Assembly (NCBI RefSeq): GCF_021513155.1
Contig: NZ_CP090983.1
Span: forward strand, 2,334,621 to 2,398,620
DNA from: Jeotgalibaca sp. MA1X17-3
Lineage (GTDB): Bacteria > Bacillota > Bacilli > Lactobacillales > Aerococcaceae
Direction: 5' to 3'
Length of the DNA: 64,000 nucleotides
The translations under genes were made by a program, and so were the position numbers. Positions 44,699-54,546 of this stretch are shown here, in pieces; position 1 is the first letter of the stretch, and each line of letters begins with the position of its first letter. The notes below the pieces were generated by a model. It was not told where the DNA came from. It did no database searches and worked only from the letters and a program-made list of their open reading frames with translations.

Positions 44699-46340
44699 TT
44701 ATTTTGGAATATAAAATTGTAATCGATCATAAACAACTCTTTTTATTTTTAATTGCCATTGGCTATTTCTAGGGTAATTCGAAAACGTTAACGGCTCAAT
44801 ATTCTTTTCAAGAAGTTCTATTACTGCTTCTTTTCCTATATAGGACTCTAATAAGTGTAAGACTCTTAAATCTTGCAAAGCTTCATTGAATACTTTTAAA
44901 CGAATAGAAGGTAGTGGCTGATCTTTACCCGGATAAACAAGAAACGAATCTCCTGACGAAAAGTTTCCTCCGGCATCTGTCTCAGTAAAAGGATCCACTG
45001 CTTGCTTTGAAAATTGTGTGAAATAAAAATTGTAGCCCCAATGTAGGAAGCCTTGGATATCATATTTATACAACTGATAGCCTATAATCCGATTGCGATA
45101 GGAAGGCATATCAAAGAAGCGATTTGATACTTTTTTATTTTGTGATACACAGTAATAGACCCATAGTGGCCTTATCTTATTTTCAATAAATGGTTCAATA
45201 TGGTCACTAGCGGGTATTGGAATATCAACTAAATTTTCTTGGTAGAAATCATAATCGGATAAAGCATCAATAACGGGTATATCACCAATCAATTGTCTCA
45301 AGAACTGACTTGCTTGCGCATAAGAGGTGATATTTTCCATAGTGGGTTCATCAGAAGTATGGAAAAACGTTTGGTCTTTCCAATCATTTTCTTCTATCCA
45401 ATTAATCAAATGAGGTATAAATTGTTTTAAAAATTCACGGTAAGCACTCCCACTCGCATCCGTTTCCCAACCAAATAATTGTTCTTCTTCACCATCAATT
45501 TCTACCATTATTTTAGGTGCAGCTTTAGCTCCCCATTGGGTATATAAATGAGCCATCTCTAAATATTTAATCCCAACTTTGCGGCATAATTTAGACCAAC
45601 GATTTAGTTGCGTAAAGTCAAATGTAAATAAATTCCCATTTTTTTAATCCCCACTAACTGAACTGTAGGACGTTCTCCACCTATTTCAGTATCTAATGGT
45701 GGTGTCACAATTGGTGTTAAAATCATATTTACACCATGTTCTACGGCCATCACTAAATATTTTTCTACCCACTCCCAGTAATCTTCGCTAAAAACTTCTA
45801 CTCCATAATAACTAATCATTCCATCTGTATGAAACCATTCTGTATGAATTAACTTTTGAGGTGGTAGTTGCAAAGGTAGGACTGTTAATGTAAATATCTT
45901 TTTAACTTCTTGGCAGGAAGTCCTTCGACAATTAAATCCACTTCATGATTACCAACCAATTCACTATCGGCCGATATTTCAATCCAAAAACTATGCCATT
46001 GGCCCGCTGTACCATTCACTTCAGTCGGTAGCGTGACAGGATAGAGAACATCCGGAAAAAGTCCAGGAATCCCTTTTAGAATATCTTCATCATGTCCTTC
46101 GTTGACTGGTAAATGCGACATAACCTGCCCAACTTTAAATATATTCACTTCTGTTAGAGTGTTTGATTCTATCTTAAAATTTAGCTTTTCACTTCCTTTA
46201 AACGCTACTTGGAAAGAAAACTTTTCGTCAATTAATGCCATTCCTTCAGAAATTTGATTCCCATCACTGGGGCCCTCATCAAATACCTTATCTAATGAGC
46301 TTAACACAACCATTTCTAACGTTTCTTTATCTGTAAGCAC
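44699..46340 (-). pseudogene. DUF4091/GH123-like glycoside hydrolase (two frameshifts)
   Basis: Joined, the product is about 548 residues. An N-terminal beta-sandwich (LSSLDKVFDEG, VLYPVTLPTEVNGTAGQWHS) ends at GLPAKKL; one A added near 45897 leads to KKIFTLTVLPLQLPPQKLIH and the barrel (TEWFHTDGMISYYGVEVFSE). A second A near 45648 joins GIKKNGNLFTFDF to MAHLYTQWGAKAAPKIM. The Asp-Glu pair in FFHTSDEPTMENI matches the catalytic pair of GH123 beta-N-acetylgalactosaminidases, which carry the DUF4091 barrel. I favour a GTG start at 46340, since AAGGAG lies 9 nt before it; an ATG at 46361 is the alternative. It is cytoplasmic. Last enzyme of locus 2. The family is diverse, so GalNAc specificity is tentative. 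Confidence 0.68.
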
Positions 46341-46406
46341 CAAAAACCACTCCTTTTTCATACCCCATAACCCTTTCAGGTTAAATTTCTAATGTTGATA
46401 GTTTTT

Positions 46407-48649
46407 TTAATCTACAGCCTCTAAGATGAATATCCTTGAATCAAAATCAACCGATTCACCAAATCCTAAAGAGGCTTGAAATTGCCCAGATGAGGCATCT
46501 GTTGTTAATAACCCAATATTCATCAATTCATCCCCATGGAATTTTTGACTCGTCCCTTTTAATTGATAGTTTATAGTTGGCTCTAGTCCTAATAATCGGA
46601 CACGTTTAAATGAAACGTTGACTTCGTTTAATTTTTTATAGTAACCAACGATTGTTTGTTTTTTATCTTTTGAAACAACCATCCAACTAATAATATTTCC
46701 TTCAAAAGGAGAAGCTAAACGATAAAAATTTCCATATTGCAATAATTCACGATATTCCTTTATAAAAGTAATTTGTTTTTTTACTTCAGTAAATTCTTCC
46801 GTTGATAAACGGTTTAAGTCTAACTCATAACCAAATGCCCCAAAATATGCTACATTCCCTCTTGTTTTAAGAGAGGTTACGCGATTAACTTGATGATTTG
46901 GCACAATAGACACATGGGCACCGATTGAAGATAGCGGATAAGCGAGACTTGTTCCATATTGAATACTCAAACGATCAATGGCATCGCTATTGTCGCTAGC
47001 CCAAGCCTGAGGTGCGTAATAAAGCATCCCTGCGTCAAAACGACCCCCACCAGAAGCACAGGACTCGAATAACACTTCTGGAAACCTATTAATAAGTTGT
47101 TCATACAACTGATACACACCTAAAATATAACGGTGATGAACTTCACCTTGTTGCTTGCTACTACGGCTCGCATCAAAGGCTTCAGAGATACTACGGTTCA
47201 TATCCCATTTAATATAAGTAATATTGGCTGAAGACAAAAGGTTAGAAATTTTATTAAATAGATAGGTAACAACTTCTTCATTGGCAAAGTTTAATACATA
47301 CTGTTGACGTCCAGGGCTAGCCATACGTCCTGGCGTATGCAATAACCACTCAGGATGGTTGCGGTATAAATCAGAATCCTTATTAATCATCTCGGGTTCA
47401 ATCCATAAACCAAATGCCATTCCTAAATCATTAACTTTTTTAGCTAGCCCATTTAATCCGTCAGGAAGTTTTTCTTTATTTTCTACCCAATCTCCTAGGC
47501 CGGTATAATCATTGTTTCGTTGACCAAACCAACCATCATCAAGAACAAATAATTCAACTCCTGCTTTCTTGCCTTTTTCGACAATAGAAAGTAACTTTTC
47601 CTCATTGAAGTCAAAATAAGTTGCTTCCCAATTATTTAAGACAATAGGTCTGGGTTTATGTCGCCATTTTCCTTGAACAACTCTACTATTCAATAGATTA
47701 TGGTACGTTTGACTCATCTGATTGAGCCCTTTATTCGAATATACTAGTAATACCTCTGGACTTTGAAAGGATTGACCTGGTTCTAGCAACCATGAAAACG
47801 ACTCTGGGTTCATACCTATTTGTAATCTCGTAACATCATAGGCATCTACCTCAGCTTGTATCAAAAAATTACCAGAGTAAACGAACATAGCACCAATCGC
47901 TTCACCCTGAATTCTGTTGTTGTCTTTCTTTTCAATGTAACGAAGGGATTGTGGTTATGGCTACTATGTCCGCGATTAGAACTAACTTCTACTACACCAT
48001 AATCTAAAGCTTTCGTAACGAGATGACGCTCTCTCCCCCATGCACCTGATAACTGCATCCAATCGTACTCTTTATCTGGTAAGTCCAAATTAAGACTCAT
48101 CAACCGCGTCAATAGTAGCTCTTTTTGTCCGTGGTTTACTATACATGTACTTCGAGCAAGTGCACTGTGATCAGCGAACACAGTATAATTTAATATTACT
48201 TCTAACTGCAAAAGCTCGTCCTTTAAGGTAATCGCGAGACTTACGCATTCATCTATGTTTTCAGCATAGCTTGCAGGCAATCCTTCTAAGAGATTCTTCC
48301 CCTGAAAAATACGATGACTCTGGTAAGTTAAGTCGGTTATCTCTGAACCATTTTCTTGAAGTACCTTTATGCCAGCTTTTCTAAAATCTGACCGACCATA
48401 TTCAGGTAATTCCTGTTTCAAATTATCATAAGAGTAGAAAGGATGCTGTTCACTTAAAACTGGCGACATTGGTCGGCTTGATTCTTCCAATAAATAATTA
48501 AAACTTGACCGATGAGTAACTTTTTTACCATAGTAAAGTTGAATTAATTTACCATTAAAATCTACTTTAAAAATATAACTAAAGAAATTATTTTGGAGGT
48601 GAAACGTTTGCTCTTCTTCTTCATAATAAATATGGGCTTCATGATTCAT
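46407..48649 (-). pseudogene. GH36 alpha-galactosidase (frameshift)
   Basis: Joined, about 748 residues, the usual GH36 length. The N-terminal beta-sandwich (LYYGKKVTHRSSFNYLLEE, WMQLSGAWGRERHL, SSNRGHSSHNHNPFV) breaks near 47930; one more A in the AAAA run gives KKKDNNRIQGEAIGAMFVYS. The barrel has VLDDGWFGQRNNDYTGLGDW, GLWIEPEMINKDSDLYR, the nucleophile Asp in YIKWDMNRSIS and the acid/base Asp in WASDNSDAIDRL, with SCASGGGRFD before it. No signal peptide. It would release terminal alpha-galactose from imported oligosaccharides. Starts at 48649 after an AAAGGA site. Confidence 0.85.
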
Positions 48650-48678
48650 CTTCACTTTGTCCTTTGCTTGTTATTTTT

Positions 48679-50481
48679 TTAGTTCAACATGGTATTGAAA
48701 ATATTATTATTTTCGGCTAAGCAGTTCTTACTGTGCGAAAATTGAATGACTCCTTCATATTTTTCATTGTAAATAGGTAATTCCATTGTACTAGAGCCAT
48801 AGTCGGCACAGCTATAATCACGTTGTCCCCCATTTATTAGCGCATTATCATGAACCCAAACATTTTCACAGGATGACAAGAAACAAGCAAGGCGAGGAAA
48901 GTCAACAATCGTGTTATGGGCAATCTCAATATCTTTAAAAATTGGATAAGTCGTTCTTCCTTTTGGTAAATAAACACCCATATAAATTACTGCCATTTGC
49001 CATGCATTTAAATCACAGTGACGAATGATATTATGTTGAATTAATAGATCTGTTACTCCTTGTCCTTCACTCCATCTGCTTTCACTACCGGTCTCTATTT
49101 GGATTGCTGCACCTTGAATATTTTCAAAAGTATTATTTTCTACAATACCATGGCTTCCTTGTAACAATAACCCCCGTGCCCGGTTATTTGTAAAGCGACA
49201 GTTACGGATAATATAATAGTCAGTCCCATAACTTCGATTAAAAACGATGCAATCCTCTACTAGGTTGCTAGGAAGTGGCAAAGCTAACTGTAGTTGGCAA
49301 TTGTTTTTTTCAGGAAAATACTGAACCTTAGTGATTCTTGACGAATAACCACTTGGAGACAAGTCGGGCATCCTAATCTCAATGGAACCACCAATTTCAA
49401 ATTGTAGTTTATCCTCATTAACGCGTTCCAACAGAATTGTATCATCATTTATTTTAGTAATACCCATACTCGAGTTATCATGGAGGTTAACGCAATCATC
49501 TCCCGCGCCTGAAAAATCACAATCTTCAATTATAATGTAGCCTTTTGAATTACCTACATGTAAACAATCGACTGATACCGAAATGCTTCGGAACGTTCCT
49601 GGTCGTGGCTGAATTTTACAATGACTAAAATGCAAATGATGTACGGAACCAACATTTAAAAAACCACCACCGGGACAGCCGTATATCGTTACACGTTCAA
49701 AGGTAATATGAGAACTTTTAGTCGTTCTGATTGCTTCACAATCGTACTCAAAATGACGAAAATTATAGCAATCTCCTTCATGAAAATGATTAACAGCCCA
49801 AGACGAATCTTGAGGAAACATTCTTAGTGTATTATCATTTACACGTTCTATTCTTTTTGACAAAATATTATCTAACTCTCGTACAAGTGCAGTCATTTCT
49901 TTATTACTCTCTGCATCAGAAGTAGCTTTGGTATGTTGATTTTCGTAAGGCCGAAATTCAATTCCTCCTTCAGCTCCAGGAGTATAGCGCTTAGGATCAA
50001 ACGGCCCTACAATACGAATGTCCATATTAGAATCGATGACATCATATCCGGGAAATTGAATATCTAGATAAGAGCCTTTATTTCCCACTTCTTTAATGAC
50101 ACCAACACTAGCTAAAGCGCCCGCGTTCCAATCCCAATCTAATATAAGATTCTTTATCATGAGGCGTTTGCTGAATTTGATATCAAGAAAGTCTTTTGCT
50201 TGATGAAAAATAAATTCACTACCAGAACCTTCAATGGTAAAATCACTTAAATGATGCAAACCAATAAAGTAAGTTAAGTCCGTTTGATAGAAATGGTATA
50301 CTCCTTTAGGTATTAAAAGTGTTACTTCAGGCTTATCTTTACAGTAAGCAATAGCCCGCTCTATCGCTAAAGTATTACAAAATCCATTTTCAGCTTTTGC
50401 TCCCCATTCAGTAATATCGACAATTTGACCGACACCTGTTGGTAAATCAATGATGATGCTATTGTGATTAAAGTGATTCAT
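48679..50481 (-). CDS. Right-handed beta-helix glycosidase, GH110-like
   Basis: A 600-residue protein without signal peptide, made of parallel beta-helix turns. DITEWGAKAENGFCNTLAIERAIAYC and LLIPKGVYHFY open it; a run of turns holds SVSVDCLHVGNSKGYIIIEDC, CDFSGAGDDCVNLHDN with the paired Asp, and RNCRFTNNRARGLLLQGSHG. The order and the GDD-x-x-N-x-H motif resemble GH110 alpha-1,3-galactosidases, enzymes that remove the terminal galactose of blood group B and related structures. Generic pectate-lyase-like families share the fold, so this is a probable assignment. It lies in one operon with GH36 and DUF4091 genes. Confidence 0.68.
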   Translation of the reverse strand: MNHFNHNSIIIDLPTGVGQIVDITEWGAKAENGFCNTLAIERAIAYCKDKPEVTLLIPKGVYHFYQTDLTYFIGLHHLSDFTIEGSGSEFIFHQAKDFLDIKFSKRLMIKNLILDWDWNAGALASVGVIKEVGNKGSYLDIQFPGYDVIDSNMDIRIVGPFDPKRYTPGAEGGIEFRPYENQHTKATSDAESNKEMTALVRELDNILSKRIERVNDNTLRMFPQDSSWAVNHFHEGDCYNFRHFEYDCEAIRTTKSSHITFERVTIYGCPGGGFLNVGSVHHLHFSHCKIQPRPGTFRSISVSVDCLHVGNSKGYIIIEDCDFSGAGDDCVNLHDNSSMGITKINDDTILLERVNEDKLQFEIGGSIEIRMPDLSPSGYSSRITKVQYFPEKNNCQLQLALPLPSNLVEDCIVFNRSYGTDYYIIRNCRFTNNRARGLLLQGSHGIVENNTFENIQGAAIQIETGSESRWSEGQGVTDLLIQHNIIRHCDLNAWQMAVIYMGVYLPKGRTTYPIFKDIEIAHNTIVDFPRLACFLSSCENVWVHDNALINGGQRDYSCADYGSSTMELPIYNEKYEGVIQFSHSKNCLAENNNIFNTMLN

Positions 50482-50487
50482 TAATCA

Positions 50488-51821
50488 TCATCCTTTCACA
50501 CCAGAGGACATGATATTAGCCTTTAATTGTTTAGAGAAGAGTAAGGTCACAATGATAACAGGTAGAATTGTGACGAGAGCAATCCCCATTAAAGTATTCT
50601 GTTTCGTACTTGTATTATTAGACAGGCTGTAAAGAGCCACATTTAGCGTCCATAAATCTTGACGTTCGGTAACCATCCAAGCCCAAAAAAATCATTCCAA
50701 TTTCCTAAAAAAGTCTGTAAAGCAATCATCGAAATGATGGGTTTTGAGAGAGGCATACATATTTTTGTAAACAAAAAGAAGTTGGAAGCACCATCTAAAC
50801 GAGCAGCTTCAAAGAAAGAACCAGGAATACGATCAAAAAAGCCTTTAAATAAGTAGATATAAAAACCAAATGGATACAAGAATGGTAATAATAATCCTGC
50901 ATAATTATTATACGCTCCCATCTCTCGGTACATGATTAGCTGGGGTACCATGATACTAACGAATGGAACCATCATTGCACCAAGGAAGAAAAGTAAAGTC
51001 CATCTGGCTGCCTTAGGACTAAGAAGATGGCTAATGACAAAAGCACAAATCGAGCACAATAATACTTGAGAGATAATTGCAAAACTAATTACTAAAACTG
51101 TATTGAAAACAAAGGTCATGAAGCCATATTTAGCAATTTTTTCATTATTACCGTAGACATACTGTGGTAATTTCATATAGTGTACGAAACTTTCTAGTAG
51201 CAAAGAATTTTTCTTTGTCAGACTCGAAATACTAAGTTGCCCTACAATCGGTAATTTTTCTTCTGTAAAACCAATAATCTTTTCTTGAATATCTAGTTGG
51301 CTAATTGTTGGAGCAACTTGTTTTTCTAAACCATCTTCATTAAATTCGTAACCAATTTTAGTTGCAGTTCGCTCTGCTCGATCTTTATGTAATAAAGTAT
51401 CTTTATTAATAACGGTTCCTTCATAAATACCATAATCCTTTTCAAGTTGAAGCTCTACTTGATGAGCACGAGAGTGAAAAATGGTTTTTCCTTCTTTCAC
51501 TCCAAAAAAATTAATTTCAAAAATTGATTCACGATTTAACTTTGTATAAGCACCAAACATAATACTAACTAAGTCTTTTTGAATCATTTCTTCTAAAGAA
51601 TCAGGTGACTCTAGCTGAGTGTAGTCTAAAACTACATCTAATGATTGAGCAGCATCTGGTATTAACTTAGGTGGTGTGTCGTAAATTTTAGAATTGTCTT
51701 TCATAGAATTACTAATTGTTAGGGCGAATGGAAATAATATAAAGAGCACCGATAACGTAGTAATAATAATCGCTACAATTCTTAAAGATTGATCACCTAA
51801 AGATGGCTTTATTTTTTTCAT
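50488..51821 (-). pseudogene. Sugar ABC permease (MalG-type) with large outside insertion; frameshift
   Basis: Joined, about 445 residues, against 270-290 for normal MalG-type permeases. Helix 1 (RIVAIIITTLSVLFILFPFAL) is followed by about 190 residues (KIYDTPPKLIPDAAQ... LPQYVYGNN) before the core (FNTVLVISFAIISQVLLC). The usual linker there is some 35-40 residues, so about 150 are extra. The EAA loop is FEAARLDGASNFFLFTKICMP. The frame breaks at NWNDFFG; one more T in the T7 run near 50687 restores FFWAWMVTERQDLWTLNVAL and ends GVKG at 50488. The start at 51821 follows AAAAGGGGT, 4 nt past the partner permease's stop. Confidence 0.82.
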
Positions 51822-51825
51822 TTCT

Positions 51826-52710
51826 TTACCCCTTTTCTGTATTTTCAAAACGCATTTGAATAGCCGTTACAGTCAATGTGACTAGCATCAATATTACTGA
51901 AGCAGCAGACCCTCGCCCATAGTTATAATCATTATTGAATGTATTATAGATATAAATTCCTTGAGTAGTCGAAGCACCACTTGGACCACCTGCTGCAAAC
52001 ATGTATGGAGCATCTAATAATTGAATCGATGCTGATACAGCAATAATGAGTTGAATGAATATAATAAAGCGTATATTAGGCAAGATTATATACCAAATCT
52101 TTTTCCATGCTGTGCAACCGTCTAGAGAGGCTGATTCAAAAATATCAGTGGATATTCCTTGAATAGCAGAAAGGTACAATAACACACCTACTCCTCCACC
52201 AATCACACCAGGAAAAATAATACAAAATTTAACTAAATTAGGATCACTTAGCCATGTTTGAGTTCCTAACCCTAACAACTTCATTAATTGGTTAGCTATA
52301 CCATAATCTGGGTGCCAAACCCATCTCCAGATTATCACATTTACGGTAGTAGGAATTAATATAGGTAAGACATAAAGAGTGGACAAAACACCTTTAAATC
52401 TTGTTAATTCATTTAAAAATAAAGCTTGAATAATCGGAATAAAAAAGGTCATGGAAATCTGTAAAAGTAAAAATACAGCGGTGTTCATCCATGATTGCCA
52501 ATAATGTTGTGTATGAAGCATATTTTGATAGTTACTCAACCCAACAAAATTACCAGGTTGATTAATCGGATCATAATCAAAAAAAGAAATATAGAATGCT
52601 TTTAATATTGGGTAATATTTTAACCATAAAGTAAAAATAACTGGAACCAAGAGAATAAGCCAAGGTGTCATTTTTTGTCGCCAAAAATAACTTTGGTAGC
52701 TTTTTTTCAT
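51826..52710 (-). CDS. Sugar ABC permease (MalF/LacF-type)
   Basis: A 294-residue six-helix permease. The block LILLVPVIFTLWLKYYPILKAFYISFFDYD at the start, and the EAA loop ESASLDGCTAWKKIWYIILPN, are typical. It ends IQMRFENTEKG. First gene of the minus-strand locus 2 operon, with an AAAGGATG site, and divergent from the binding-protein gene. It forms the channel together with the insertion-bearing permease. No ATPase gene is present nearby. Confidence 0.9.
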   Translation of the reverse strand: MKKSYQSYFWRQKMTPWLILLVPVIFTLWLKYYPILKAFYISFFDYDPINQPGNFVGLSNYQNMLHTQHYWQSWMNTAVFLLLQISMTFFIPIIQALFLNELTRFKGVLSTLYVLPILIPTTVNVIIWRWVWHPDYGIANQLMKLLGLGTQTWLSDPNLVKFCIIFPGVIGGGVGVLLYLSAIQGISTDIFESASLDGCTAWKKIWYIILPNIRFIIFIQLIIAVSASIQLLDAPYMFAAGGPSGASTTQGIYIYNTFNNDYNYGRGSAASVILMLVTLTVTAIQMRFENTEKG

Positions 52711-52855
52711 TAATAAAACATCCTTTCTGTGTACTCATGGTAACAAATAATTCAGAAAATTCAGATACACATTATCAACTAAAAAACTCAACATTTTTAT
52801 CATTTTTCTATTAAAATTAGTAAACGTTGATTTTTTTGCCTATAAGAGTTGATAA

Positions 52856-52891
52856 TGTAACGTTTACATCAATTTATTTCTACCCTATACT
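52856..52891 (+). promoter_or_regulatory. Promoter of binding-protein gene overlapped by a cre-like operator
   Basis: TTTACA at 52863-52868 and TATACT at 52886-52891 are 17 bp apart, a good sigma-A promoter. The sequence TGTAACGTTTACA at 52856-52868 overlaps the -35 box and is one A short of the perfect palindrome TGTAAACGTTTACA, a strong CcpA/LacI-type site. A second partial copy (GTAAACGTT, inverted) lies at about 52820. Repression by CcpA is expected. Confidence 0.55.
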
Positions 52892-52934
52892 TGTATTGTA
52901 TTAACAGAAATAATTATGAGGAGGAAAAAATATT

Positions 52935-54290
52935 ATGAAAAAGAAACGCTTCATCTCTTTATTAACCAGTTTTAGTATCATAGCAACTGTACTAGCAGGA
53001 TGTGGGAATGAAACTTCTGGGGACTCCCAAACAGATTCTTCAGCAAATGTCAGTGGAGGGGAACAAGAAACTGTCGAGTTAACTGTTTGGGAAGTAAGTC
53101 GAGGTGCTGATGAATTTAGAGAAGAACAAGAACAAGCTTTTCTAAAGGAGTATCCATGGATTAAATTAAACAAAGTTGTAAAAGAAGGCGATCCAGGAAA
53201 TGATTTTTATCAAGCGGTTTCTTCAGGAACGGCACCAGACTTTATTGAAGCCTCATTTACAATGATAGATAAGTTTATCGCTGCAGGAGTAGTGGAACCT
53301 TTAAACGGATATATGGATTCCTGGGATGAATCGGGTCAATTCAATGAAACGTATTTAGACATGTTTACTAAAGATGGGAATATGTATACTTTACCAAATG
53401 AAATATCACCTATGTTATTTGGTTATAATAAAAAACTATTTAAAGAAGCTGGAATTGAGAATCCCCCAGCCAATTGGGATGAAGCCTTAGAAATTGCTAA
53501 AAAAATAAATGATCCCGAAAAACAAATTGCTGGATATGCTACCTTGACTGCTGAATGGACCGAATGGTTCTTCCAGTACTATGTATGGCAAGCAGGTGGA
53601 GACTTAACTCAAGAAAATGAAGATGGCACAATCGAATTAACCTTTACAGATCCTGCAGTGATTGAAGCTGCTGAATACTATCAAGAGCTTGCTTCCAGTA
53701 AAGTATTGCAAAGTGATCGTACACTAAAATTTGGTGATTTGCTGACTCAATTTAGCCAAGATAAAATTGCGATGATGCCTTTTGCAACCGATTGGATCAA
53801 AGATGTGGCAAACCAAGGAATGGATATAGATGATATTGGTTTAATCATTCCGCCAGTGGGTTCCTCTGGTGAACCTGTAACTGCCATTGGTGGTAGCGGT
53901 TACTTGATTAATGCTAAAACAAGTCAAGCCAAAAAAGATGCTGCTTGGGAATATATCAGTTGGTTTATGAGTAATGAACAACGAACTGCTTTCTATGAAA
54001 ATGTTGCTGGTAAAGGAGCACTCGCCCCAATTATTTTAGGAAGAACAGATATGAGTGCCTCTGATTTTGGTGATTTCCCTGAGGAATACGATCAAGTTTT
54101 AGAAGAAGCTAATGACATTGGTCGATTTGAATTTTATGGAAAAGCTGATTTTGCTTCTTATGTTGATCGCGCCGTTCAAAAAATATTAGCTGATCCAAAT
54201 GCAGATCCTGAAAAAGAATTTAGAGAAGCACAAGAATTAGCTGAAAAAGAAGTTTTAGAGTCTTTCAACGAATTAAATAAAGTAGAATAA
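52935..54290 (+). CDS. Extracellular sugar-binding lipoprotein (family 1)
   Basis: A 451-residue lipoprotein with lipobox TVLAGCGNE (Cys23) and a family 1 binding-protein fold (ELTVWEVSRGADEFREEQEQ, ISPMLFGYNKKLFKEAGIENPP, AIGGSGYLINAKTSQAKKDAAW). It would bind an oligosaccharide for the divergent permease pair. A GAGGAGG site precedes the ATG. A terminator follows, before the kinase gene. It is normal for such a gene to be expressed apart from the permeases for a higher yield. Confidence 0.9.
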   Translation: MKKKRFISLLTSFSIIATVLAGCGNETSGDSQTDSSANVSGGEQETVELTVWEVSRGADEFREEQEQAFLKEYPWIKLNKVVKEGDPGNDFYQAVSSGTAPDFIEASFTMIDKFIAAGVVEPLNGYMDSWDESGQFNETYLDMFTKDGNMYTLPNEISPMLFGYNKKLFKEAGIENPPANWDEALEIAKKINDPEKQIAGYATLTAEWTEWFFQYYVWQAGGDLTQENEDGTIELTFTDPAVIEAAEYYQELASSKVLQSDRTLKFGDLLTQFSQDKIAMMPFATDWIKDVANQGMDIDDIGLIIPPVGSSGEPVTAIGGSGYLINAKTSQAKKDAAWEYISWFMSNEQRTAFYENVAGKGALAPIILGRTDMSASDFGDFPEEYDQVLEEANDIGRFEFYGKADFASYVDRAVQKILADPNADPEKEFREAQELAEKEVLESFNELNKVE

Positions 54291-54334
54291 GATTTTATAT
54301 ATCAATATAAAAATAAATTTCAACAAAAATTTAA

Positions 54335-54378
54335 AGAAATCTGTATCCTTATTTTTAAAGGACACAGATTTCTTTTTT
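54335..54378 (+). terminator. Terminator after binding-protein gene
   Basis: Stem AAATCTGTATCCTT / AAGGACACAGATTT around an A/T loop with TTTTTT after it; one mismatch. Confidence 0.85.
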
Positions 54379-54546
54379 ATATGATAAAATGATTAATAGG
54401 TTCGAGATAAAAACATAATGTATGCAGACTTTTGGTAACGCTTTCCAAAAATGTGTCATTTATCTGGAAGTCTACATTCATCTTCAGATAAGATCATTCT
54501 TATAATAACTTCAATAAAAATAATGATGAAATTGCGAGGAAGTAAG

